Source: Cacajao melanocephalus
Lineage: Eukaryota; Chordata; Mammalia; Primates; Pitheciidae
Direction of reading: 5' to 3'
Length of the DNA: 64,000 nucleotides
NCBI GenBank assembly: GCA_963573385.1
Contig: CAUYLG010013797.1
Coordinates: 24,698-88,697, forward strand
Below are positions 55,402-64,000 of the stretch, piece by piece (the first letter of the stretch is position 1; every line of letters starts with the position of its first letter). The notes under the pieces are model-generated. The model searched no databases. It was not told the DNA's origin and saw nothing but the letters and a program-made list of their open reading frames with translations. A program made the translations under genes and the position numbers.

Positions 55402-55518
55402 CAGATCAATAGTTTTGGCTCTTTGTTTGGATTCATCATCACACCAGGTTTCACACCACAGCCAGTCTTGAGGAAGAGACTTAATGGCAACTTGGTAAAT
55501 CATATTATTGGGGAGATC
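55402..55518 (-). CDS. UGGT2: UGGT2 third-last coding exon (residues ~1429-1467)
   Basis: On the - strand an AG acceptor (55520-55519) precedes 39 codons in phase 0, from [10 protein letters not shown] to AKTIDL, followed by a GTGAGT donor (55401 downward). The tract [12 protein letters not shown] is diagnostic of the C-terminal glucosyltransferase (GT24) domain of UDP-glucose:glycoprotein glucosyltransferases. Specific residues ([21 protein letters not shown]) fit UGGT2 rather than UGGT1. The enzyme transfers glucose from UDP-Glc to high-mannose glycans of misfolded glycoproteins in the ER lumen, sending them back to calnexin/calreticulin. Residue numbers assume 1,516 residues in total. No further upstream UGGT2 exon was seen before the window edge. 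Confidence 0.95.
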
Positions 55519-56309
55519 CTACAGAAAAATGTGATTTAATCATACAGGTATAAATTCAGATTCAGAGGAAAAACAGCTGAATGAAGTAAGACATCACTTA
55601 GACTGTAAACAGATCATAAAAACATATGTAAATCTGAGATTTCGCTATACTTTTAAGCTTAAAATACCTATGATGATTCAATCATCTTGTGTCATGAATG
55701 AATCGATGAACTGGAATATACCTACATCTCCTGTAGACTCTACCCCTGGGAACAAGGATGAAGAGGGAGGTACAAAAACTTATCATTCAATAATTCCCAC
55801 ACTGGACAGCCTCATTACCTCTATCTGCCTCTATTGCTCACATTATGCCTTCAATTACTGTTTATGTCGGTCACCACCACGCTCTCTGGATTCTGAGGTG
55901 AACTTTCACCTCCCCATTGGAAACAATGATCCATGAATATTTTCACATTTCTGTATGCTCAGAGCTCTCCAAGTAAAGATAGCATTGGAATACAAGATCT
56001 ACATGAACAACAAATAGTTTGAAATATTTTATGTTTAGGAGAGTTAAACTGCACAGAATAGTTAAACCATCTGGGTTAATGGGTGTCTGACCAGCCAACC
56101 AGTCTAGTAAGTTAAGAGACCTCTGGGAAGAATCAGACAAATCTTCCCTGGAGAGATTTGTTTATATTCCAGCGGTAGAGTCCTTCCCTTCTTCTCTCCA
56201 GAGAAGATCTGTTTATATTCAAGAGCAAAGGCATGTTTCTCTCTCTCCAAGAGTATGCAGGGTACTTGTGTTTGTTGTCCTACATAAGCCCCAAGATTCA
56301 CAATTTTAA
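55519..56309. other. UGGT2 intron sequence
   Basis: Apart from the 73-bp repeat copy at 55995, nothing is recognised. An internal near-repeat of GAGA.GATCTGTTTATATTC occurs at about 56151 and 56204. Confidence 0.5.
55995..56067. repeat. 73-bp direct repeat, copy 2
   Basis: Second copy of the segment at 53782-53854, same orientation, 2,213 bp away; differs at two positions. The pair brackets two Alus and the UGGT2 exon at 55402-55518. Confidence 0.93.
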
Positions 56310-57012
56310 GGTTCTTCTCTCAACATTCTTATTAAACATCACGCTGGAAGTCCTGGCAAATGCAGCAAGACAAGAAAAGGAAAAGGTGTATAGATTGGGA
56401 AGGGAAAAAAAAACTGTTTGTGGTAACAGGATTGTTTAATCAGAAAATCCCAATAATAAAGGGAAAAAAACTTCCGAAATTGATAAGCAATTTTAGCAAT
56501 GTTACAATATACAGAGTTAATATACAAAAGTGAACTGCTTTTCTATATACCAGCAATGAACAAACATATCATTTACATTAGCACCAAAAAAGAGAAATAC
56601 TTAAGTATAAATCTAATAAAACATGTTCCTCAACATAATGAAAACTACAAAATTCTGAGGAAAGAAATCAAAGAACACTGAAATACATGAAGAGATATTC
56701 TATGTTCACAGATAGGGAGATTACATAGTCAAGACATCAATTCTTCCCAGATTTATCTATAGACTTAACATAATCCCAATCAAAGCCCTAGTAAGGTATT
56801 TTGTGGAAATTGACCAACTGATTCTAAAGTTTAGGGAAAAAAGGAAAAGATCCAGAATATACAAGACAATACTGACGAAGAATTAAGTCAGAGGGCTAAC
56901 ACTACCAGACTTGAAGTCTAACCATAAAGTTACAGTAATCAAGACAGTGTGCTACTGGCAAAAGAAATACATCACTGGAACAGAATAAAGAGCCTAGAAA
57001 TAAGAAAATTAC
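56310..57012 (+). mobile_element. Old sense L1 fragment (ORF2)
   Basis: AAGTCCTGGCAAATGCAGCA, TGAACTGCTTTTCTATATAC, ATGAAAACTACAAAATTCTG and CATCAATTCTTCCCAGATTT follow L1 ORF2 order. Diverged, no long frame. Confidence 0.85.
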
Positions 57013-57640
57013 CTGTACTTTCGCTCTTTTTTTTTTTTTTTGGAAAACCTAAGACTACTCTAAAAAAATAAAGTACATTAATCAAAGAAAGAAGAACCTT
57101 AACTGTTCCTTCTGACACCCTTAGTTCTGTGGAATCCCTTCCTTAAATAACCTGGCCTATCATATTATCTAAGCTACTAACTAAAGGGTTATGTACTAGA
57201 CCAAGTCTTTTATATTTTCAATTTCATGGTTCCATTCTCTGACCACCTCCTCATCTTTGGCACACTCCACTGAGTCCTCAGATATCAATATCCTCTGACT
57301 TCTTGGAACCTCCAATCAACTGATTCCACCTCTATTTCATTGTCCCTCATCCCTTGATGTATTCATTCCCAAATAGTTACTCTTTTGAATATATTCCCAA
57401 CTGTCTTATTCTTCCCTCACTTAGTTGTACTTTCTTAACAAAGTCATAGTCCTGATTGAATCTCAATATTTGCACTTTTTCTCATGGAACTCAATATGGC
57501 TGAGTTCCGTGAGTACAGGACACACACACACACACACTCCACACTAACTGTTTTTTTCCATTTTAACATTATGAATATAAATCTTAGGGGAACCTAAATT
57601 CTGTCAATTATATACATAGTTCTACTCTGTTGCTACTTAG
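57013..57640. other. UGGT2 intron with (CA)n
   Basis: Unrecognised except for a (CA)n run at about 57519-57536. Confidence 0.5.
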
Positions 57641-57649
57641 TTGATTTTT

Positions 57650-58330
57650 AGCTGATTATTTCACACACTATCCTCATATACTTTCCTAACCCCCACGTAT
57701 CTAATAATCTACTTTCTGTCTCTATGAGTATGTCTAGTCTGGATATATCATAAAAGTAAAATTACACATTATGAGGTTTTTGTGTCTGGCTTCCGTCACT
57801 TAGCACAATGTTTTCAAGGTCCACCATGTTGTGACATGTATTGGGACTTCAATGCTTTTTACAGCCAAATAATATTCCATCGTATGAATTTACAATATTT
57901 GGGGTATTCATTTGTCAACTGATGGGCATTTGGGTTGTTTCCACTTTCCAGCTGTTATAAACAATGCTTCTATAAACATTTGTGTAAGTTTTTGTTTGGA
58001 CATATGTTTTCAATTCTCTTGGGTATATATCTAGGAGTGGAACTGCTGAGTCATGCATTAACTCTGTTTAATATCTTGATGACCTGCCAAACTGTTTTTA
58101 AACTTGGTACAGTATTCTACATTCCAAACAGGAGTGTATCATGGTTCCGTTTTATCCATATCCTCATCCACTCTTGTTATTGTCACTCTTTTTTATTACA
58201 GCCATCATAGTGAGTATGAAGTGGTATCTCACTGTGGTTTTGATTTGCTATTCCTAATGACCAATGGCACTGAGCATCTTTTCATGTGTTTATTGGACAT
58301 TTGTGTATCGCAGAAGATATATAAGTGGCT
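57650..58330 (-). mobile_element. Old antisense L1, left part
   Basis: Reversed L1 3' end: CAAATAATATTCCATCGTAT, CAACTGATGGGCATTTGGGT, GGTATATATCTAGGAGTGGA, AGTGGTATCTCACTGTGG. It continues at 59640 after a younger L1 insertion. Confidence 0.88.
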
Positions 58331-58339
58331 AACACATAC

Positions 58340-58396
58340 AATGTCTATTTACATAGACATATTTCATATATAAATGTCTACTTAAATAGACATATT
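58340..58396. repeat. 33-bp period repeat of palindromic units
   Basis: AATGTCTATTTACATAGACA (58340) and AATGTCTACTTAAATAGACA (58373) are two 24-nt units, 22 of 24 identical. Each is itself palindromic (ATGTCTA/TAGACAT). Confidence 0.85.
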
Positions 58397-58434
58397 AAAA
58401 TCTCTAAATAAACATATTTAAATCTCTATTTAAA

Positions 58435-59606
58435 GACTTAAATGTAAAACCTAAAAACATAAAAACCCTAGAAGAAAACCTAGGCAATACCATTTAGGAT
58501 ATAGGCATAGGCAAAGACTTCATGACTAAAATACCAAAATCACTTGCAACAAAAGCCAAAATTGACAAATGGGATCTAAATAAACTAAAGAGCTTCTGCA
58601 CAGTAAAAGAAACTATCATCAGAGTGAACAGACAACCTACAGAATGGGAGAAAATTTTTGTAATCGACCCATCTGACAAAGGGCTAATATCCAGAATCTA
58701 CAAGGAACTTAAACAAATTTACAAGAAAAAAACAACCCCATCAAAAGGTGGGTGAAGGATATGAACAGACACTTCTCAAGACATTTATGTGGCCAACAAA
58801 CATATGAAAAAAAGCTTATCATCACTGGTCATTAGAGAAATGCAAATCCAAACCACAGTAAGATACCAACTCATACCAGTTAGAATGATGATCATGAAAA
58901 AGTCTGGAAACAACAGATGCTGGCAAGGATGTGGAGAAATAGGAACATTTTTAAACTGTTGGTGAGAGTATACATTAGTTCAACCATTGTGGAAGGCAGT
59001 GTGGCGATTCCTCAAGGATCTACAACCAGAAATACCATTTGATCCAGCAATCCCACTACTGAGTATACACCCAGAGGATTATAAATCATTCTACTATAAA
59101 GACACATGCACATGTATGTTTACTGCAGCCCTACTTACAATAGCAAAGACTAGGAACCAACCCAAATGCCCATCAATGACAGACTGGATAAAGAAAATGT
59201 GGTACATATACACCATGGAATACTATGTAGCCATAAAAAAGGATGAGTTCATGTCCTTTGCAGGGACATGGATGAAGCTATAAACTATCATTCTCAGCAA
59301 ACTGACACAGGAACAGAAAACCAAACACCTCATGTTCTTAGTCATAAATGGGAGTTGAACAATGAGAACGCATGGACGCAGGGAGAGGAACATTACACAC
59401 TGGGGCCTGTTGGGGGTGGGAGGAAGGGGAGGGAGAGCATTAGAACAAATACCTAATGTATGAGGGGCTTAAAACCTAGATGACAGATTGATAGGCACAG
59501 CACATCACTATGGCACATGTATACCTATGTAAAAAACCTGCACATTCAGCACATGTATCCCAGAACTTAAAGTAAAATTTTAAAAATAATAAACATGGAA
59601 AATAGA
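58435..59606 (+). mobile_element. 5'-truncated L1 inserted in an older L1
   Basis: L1 ORF2 3' end and 3' UTR, starting at AAAACCCTAGAAGAAAACC-type sequence and ending AGAACTTAAAGTAAAATTTT with an A-rich tail. Flanked by a 28-bp direct repeat (58407-58434 and 59607-59634, 25 of 28 identical), compatible with a long target duplication. Open pieces (58522-58755, 58987-59283) are ORF2 fragments. Confidence 0.93.
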
Positions 59607-59639
59607 AATAAACATACTTAAGTGTCTATTTAAATCTTT

Positions 59640-60480
59640 TGGCCACTTTGTAAATTGGTTATTTTTCCTTTGCTATTGAGTTATGAGAGTTCTTGAGAGC
59701 TTATTTGGAGGTTCTGGTAAGGGAGTACAGCTACTCATGTATCCTTGACCTTGGTCCTCCTCTATTGGGGATGGTCATCCTTTTCAACAAGGCATGCAGT
59801 TTCTGGAGGGACACACATGGAGCAGTGAGAGAGGAAGGGGACACTTGCCTAGCCAACCAGATCAGCCAAATCAACCCTGGCGATCAATGGGGTGACAGAT
59901 AGTGCAGCTAGATTGCCCTCACATCCTACAGGAGAGTTCTTTTTATGTTCTGGATACCAGTATGTTGTCAGATACGTGACTTGGAAATATTTTGTCCCAT
60001 TCTATAAGTTGTCTTTTCCCCTTTCTTGATTGCATTCTTTAATGCATACAAGTCTTTAATTTTGATGCTAATTTATCTTTTTCTTTCATTGCTTATGCTT
60101 TTGGTTTTATATGTATAAAAACATTGCCTAATCCAAAGTCACAAAGATTTACACCTATGTTCACTTCTAAGAGTTTTATGATTTTATTTCTTACATTTAA
60201 TTCTTTGATCTATTTTGAGTTAATTTTTATATATGATGTGAGGTAGGGGTCCAATTTCATTCTTTACAAGTGAATTTCCTGTTGATTAGCATAGTTGTTA
60301 AAAAGACTACTCTTTCCCCATTAAATTGTCTTGGAATGCTTTACAAAAACCAAATGACAGTAGATGCACAGGTTTATTTCCGAACTCTGAATTCTATTCT
60401 AGTGACCAGTATGTCTAACCTTATGGCAGTACCACTATGGTGCATAAAGAATTTTACATATATTTCTGTGAAACCATCAC
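59640..60480 (-). mobile_element. Old antisense L1, right part
   Basis: Resumes the element interrupted at 58330 (CACTTTGTAAATTGGTTATT ...). It is itself interrupted by the 7SK pseudogene at 59692-59926, then continues (GATACCAGTATGTTGTCAGA ... CCCCATTAAATTGTCTTGG). Confidence 0.85.
59692..59926 (-). pseudogene. RN7SK pseudogene: 7SK snRNA pseudogene, 3'-truncated (first ~235 nt)
   Basis: The - strand starts at 59926 with GGATGTGAGGGC, the exact 5' end of 7SK RNA. It follows 7SK through the HEXIM-binding 5' hairpin region (GATCGCCAGGGTTGATT is recognisable) and on to GCTCTCAAG, about two thirds of the 332-nt RNA. Substitutions are scattered. The last ~95 nt are missing and there is no poly(A) tail. 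The 10-bp direct repeat GAGAGTTCTT (59685-59694 and 59932-59941) flanks it as a target-site duplication. It interrupts an old antisense L1. Functional 7SK scaffolds P-TEFb inhibition; this copy lacks the LARP7-binding 3' hairpin. Confidence 0.9.
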
Positions 60481-60869
60481 ATAATTGACATCATTGAATA
60501 CAGCCATCACCCTCAAGATTCCCTGTGTCCTTTTGCAAGTCTTCCCTCCTATCCTTCCTGTACCCACCCAATCCAGTCCCCAGGTAAGCATGAACTGCTT
60601 TTTTCACCTTGGATTAGTTTGTATTTTCTATAATTTTATATAAATAGGGTTATATAATACATGCACTTTTGGTCTGACCTTTCATGTAAGTTATATGTAA
60701 ATATATTACTTTTGGTCTGGATCAATATTGCTATTTTTAGAATAATCCATGTTGTGTATAAAAAACTCATTCCTTTATACTACTGAATAGTGTTACATTC
60801 TGTGAATATACCATATCTTTTCATCTATTATCCTCGTGATAGATATTTGCAGTAGGCAGTTTCTGGCAT
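60481..60869 (-). mobile_element. Diverged antisense L1 segment (tentative)
   Basis: TGTATCACATAATTGACATC-type sequence and ATCCATGTTGTGTATAAAAA resemble another reversed old L1 3' region. Confidence 0.5.
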
Positions 60870-61384
60870 GGCTTCCAGTAACTCCTGACTTCTGGTATCC
60901 ATTCTCTGGTGCAATTTCTTCTCCTGGTCTGGCTGGATCTAGTGACTACCTTCTATCAAACAGAATATGGCAAAAGTAATGGGATGTCAATTCTGAGATT
61001 AGACTATAACAGACTGTGACTTCCATTCTGTTGGCATCCTTTCTTTCTCTGATTCTTCTTTCTCATGTTTGCCTCTGTGGATAAGGCCATCTGCCAGAAA
61101 CTGATGACTGCCTACAGTCACAGCCAGCAAGGAAATTAGGCCTTTGGTGTAATAGCTCTTGAAGAATAAACCCTGCCCCAACCATGTGAGTGACTTTGCC
61201 TAGCAGTCAAGTCTTTTGATTAGACAGCAGTCCCTGGGCTGACACAACGATTGCAGTCTTGAGAGACACAACGAAGCAGAACACCAAGCTAGGTCAGACT
61301 ACAGAAGCTGATACACACAAATTGTTGTTTTAAGCTGCTATGTTTTGGGTAAGCTGTTATGCAGCAACAGATAACAAATACAGG
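60870..61384 (+). mobile_element. MLT1 LTR (MaLR)
   Basis: AGAATATGGCAAAAGTAATG, TGACTTCCATTCTGTTGG, CATGTGAGTGACTTTGCC and the end TGTTGTTTTAAGCTGCTATG ... AGCAACAGATAACAAATACA are diagnostic of MLT1 LTRs. Solo LTR, nearly full-length. Confidence 0.9.
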
Positions 61385-63860
61385 GGTGGGGGACTGTTTC
61401 AAGATTTTGGCTTTTATGAATAATGCTACTATAAATATTTATGTACAAGTATTTGTGTGGCCATGTACTTTTATTTCTCTTGGGTAAATACCTTGAAGTA
61501 TAATGATTGGTCATATGGCAGGTTTAAGTTAAACTATAAAAGAAATCACCAAACAGCTTTTCAAAATTGCTTAGCCATTTTACACTCATTTTCACAAGCA
61601 ATGTATAAGAATTCTAGCAGCTGTATATCCTTTCAACACTTGGTATGGTGAGTCTTTTCAATGTTAACCATTCTAATTGGTGTGTCGAGTTATTCACTGT
61701 AGTTTTAATTTGCATTTCCTTAATGACTAATGATGTTTAGCATCATTTCATGTACTTATTGCCACTTGATCCTTTGGTGATGGGTCAATCTGATTCTTTA
61801 ACAAATTAGATGACTTATTTTCTTATTAATGTGTTTTAGGAGCTCTTTATATATTTATCAGTTTTTTCTTATATGAATCATGCTTTTAATATCATACCTA
61901 AAAAAATTTCTGCATAACCCAAGATCACAGAGATTTTCTCCTATCCTCTAGACATTTTATATTGTACTTTTATGTCTATGATGTGTTTGGAATTAATTCT
62001 TACAGAATATATTAGGGTTTAGAGGTTTTTTATTGGCATAAGGATATTTAATTGTTCCAGCACCGTTTGTTGAAAAGACTATCCTTTCTCCACTGCATTA
62101 TCTTTGTATCTTTGTCAGAAGTCAATTGGCCATATACGTGGGTCTATTTCTGGATTCTTATTCTGATTCATGGATCAAATTGTCTATCTTTACACCAATA
62201 CCAACCTATTTTGGTTGGTATTGGTGTAAAGATAGACAATACAGTAGCTCTATATTATATCTTAAAACAAGGTGGTATAAGTCCTTTAACTTTGTTATTT
62301 TTCAAAGTTGTTTTGGCGATTTTAGGTCTATTGCATTCCATTTGAATTTTGGGAATCAACTTTATTAATTTGTACAAGAAAGCCTACTGAATATAGAAAA
62401 AATATAGAGTAATGCTTTTATTGAACCTGCATTAAATCTAGAGATTAACAATATTCAACCTTCCAACCATGAACAACGTATATCTCTCTAAATATTCAGC
62501 CGATTTTTAATCTCTCTCAGCAGTTTTGTAGTTTTTAGTCTGTAAGTCTTAAGTCTGATTGACCACTAAGTTGTTCATTTTAAAAATGCGATAAAAATAG
62601 ATATTTAATTTCAATTTGCAATTGTTATTGCTAGTACATAGAAATAGAATCGGATTTTCATAGTGATTTTGTATCTTGCAGGTTTGCAAAATGTAGTTTT
62701 TAGTTCTACCTTTTTGGTAGATTACATGAGGTTTTCTACCTAGATGATCACATTGATTGTCCCCCTTACCCTCCCCAAAACACCCAATTTTACTTATTCC
62801 TTGCCAATCTGGATGCCTTTTATTTTTTGCCTTGCTGTACAACGTGTATGCATACAATACTGCATAGAAATGGTAAGAGTGGATATCCTTGCTGTGTTTC
62901 TGATCTTAGGGAGAAAGCATTCAGTCTTTGATTATTAAGGTTTTTCATGGATGCCCTTTATCAGGATGAGGAAGTTCCCTTCCAGTTCTAGTGTGCTGAG
63001 AGTTTTAAATCAGGAATGGATATTGGAGTATATCAAATGTTGTTTTGCATCTATTTAGTTGATCACATACACATATATACAGATAAATATTTTTTGGTCT
63101 CTTAGTATAGTGAGTTACATTGATTTTCTAATATTGAATCAACCTTGCACTCCTGGAATAAAGTTCACGTGGTCATGATTCATGATATAAGATCCTTTTT
63201 ATATATTACTGAATTTGATTGCTTAAAACTTTGTTAACAATTTTTACAACCATTCTTAAGGAATGCTTGTCTATAATTTTCCTTTCTTATAATATCTTCT
63301 TTTAGTCTTGATGTCAAGGGAATGTTGCCTGATAGAATCAGCTGAAAAGTATTCCCTTCCCTTCAATTTGTGGAAAACTGGTATTATTTCTTCCTTTGAA
63401 GTTTGACAGAATTCACTACTGAAGCCATCTGGGCCTGGGGATTTAAACTACAAATTCCATTTCTTCAACTGATATAGGGTTATTCAGGTTACCAATTTCA
63501 TTTTCTGACTTTTGGTGGTTTATGCCTTTTAAGTAATATGGCCATTTCATCAAAATTGTTGAATGTATTACCATAACATTGATTCTAATAGTTCCTCAAT
63601 TATTCTTTCAGTATCTGTAGAATCTGTGTGCTCTCATGTCTCACATTTCTAGATTGGTAATTCGTTCTTTTTCCTTTTTTTTTCTGATCATTCTAGATAG
63701 AGATTTATCAGTTTTGTTGATTTTTCTCAAAGAACCAGCTTTGGTTTAATTTAAAAATCTGCAAAAATGAATCATTTTTTTTCATTTTACGGATTTCCAT
63801 TCTAACCTTATTCTTTCGTTTTCTATTTAATTTATTCTAAATTAAAGATTTTATTTCTTG
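61385..63860 (-). mobile_element. Old antisense L1, ~2.5 kb
   Basis: Reversed L1 ORF2 order is continuous: TATGAATAATGCTACTATAA, CCATTTGTTGAAAAGACTAT-type, CTTTACACCAATACC, GCATCTATTTAGTTGATCAC, TGAAGCCATCTGGGCCTGGG and AAAGAACCAGCTTTGG. It contains a perfect hairpin at 62179-62240. Confidence 0.9.
62179..62240. repeat. Perfect 28-bp hairpin within L1
   Basis: The arms 62179-62206 and 62213-62240 are exact reverse complements around the 6-nt loop TATTTT. The left arm is normal antisense L1 sequence (CTATCTTTACACCAATACC). The right arm replaces the L1 sequence expected there, so it was copied from the left arm. Confidence 0.97.
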
Positions 63861-63861
63861 A

Positions 63862-64000
63862 GAGAGATCCAAGATGGCCAATTAGCAGCAGCTCAGGATT
63901 GTAGCTCCCAGTGAAAGCACAGAGAGCGAGTGGACGCCACAATTTCAGATGAATATTTGTGGCCCACAGACTGGGAGATTCCAGGCGGAGGAGCCCCACG
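63862..64000 (+). mobile_element. L1 5' end (full-length type), runs off the window
   Basis: GATCCAAGATGGCCAATTAG and GTAGCTCCCAGTGAAAGC, then TGGGAGATTCCAGGCGGAGG: the start of a primate L1 5' UTR with its YY1-type AAGATGGCC box. Only the first ~140 bases are inside. In antisense orientation to UGGT2. Confidence 0.88.
63868..63876 (+). promoter_or_regulatory. YY1-type box of L1 internal promoter
   Basis: AAGATGGCC-like motif about 10 bases from the L1 start, the known YY1 position that sets L1 transcription start. Activity not demonstrable from sequence. Confidence 0.5.

Noticed and set aside
57519..57536. (CA)n and the TA runs at 4912 and 11831 as regulatory elements
   Set aside because: Ordinary microsatellites without any associated motif.

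Overview
The window is primate nuclear DNA, almost certainly human. It is dense in Alu, L1, MIR and hAT-Charlie repeats. Its only protein-coding exons match two endoplasmic reticulum proteostasis genes that I recognise from their protein sequences: DNAJC3 (p58IPK/ERdj6) on the + strand and UGGT2 on the - strand. In human these are tail-to-tail neighbours on chromosome 13q32. There are no prokaryotic features and no CRISPR array. I found no previously undescribed multi-gene system. What is unusual is mostly mutational structure.

Positions 1-34,020 hold the 3' two thirds of DNAJC3. Eight coding exons (2115-2267, 4442-4623, 5079-5198, 11213-11318, 11403-11523, 25203-25335, 26268-26416, 30235-30392) encode residues 132-504: TPR repeats, a J domain with its HPD motif, and a Gly/Phe-rich C-terminus. 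All exon junctions are canonical AG/GT and phase-consistent. A 3' UTR of about 3.6 kb follows, ending near a poly(A) signal at 33993. The introns are filled with old antisense L1s, Alus, MIRs and LTR remnants.

Positions 34,020-40,310 are the short intergenic region. It holds a striking fold-back inverted duplication (35216-35423), an Alu, an L2-like element and a MER5-like fragment.

Positions 40,310-64,000 are the 3' end of UGGT2, read on the - strand. The last three coding exons are 55402-55518, 50971-51097 and 40523-40545. The last one encodes little more than the HDEL retrieval signal and the stop. Its introns contain a 5.5-kb nearly full-length but broken L1 (42037-47556), an HMGN1 processed pseudogene, MER20-like and MER33-like transposons, an old L1 interrupted by a younger L1 and by a tailless 7SK pseudogene, an MLT1 LTR, and the 5' end of another full-length-type L1 running off the right edge.

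DNAJC3 is a BiP co-chaperone induced by the unfolded protein response. UGGT2 re-glucosylates misfolded glycoproteins for the calnexin/calreticulin cycle. The two therefore act in the same compartment and quality-control process, although nothing here shows shared regulation.

The most notable observations are three independent small inversion or fold-back scars of the template-switch type (29487-29512, 35216-35423, 62179-62240). Others are a 73-bp, 97%-identical direct repeat flanking a UGGT2 exon, a poly(T)-only retro-insertion with 21-bp target duplications, and the tailless 7SK copy.
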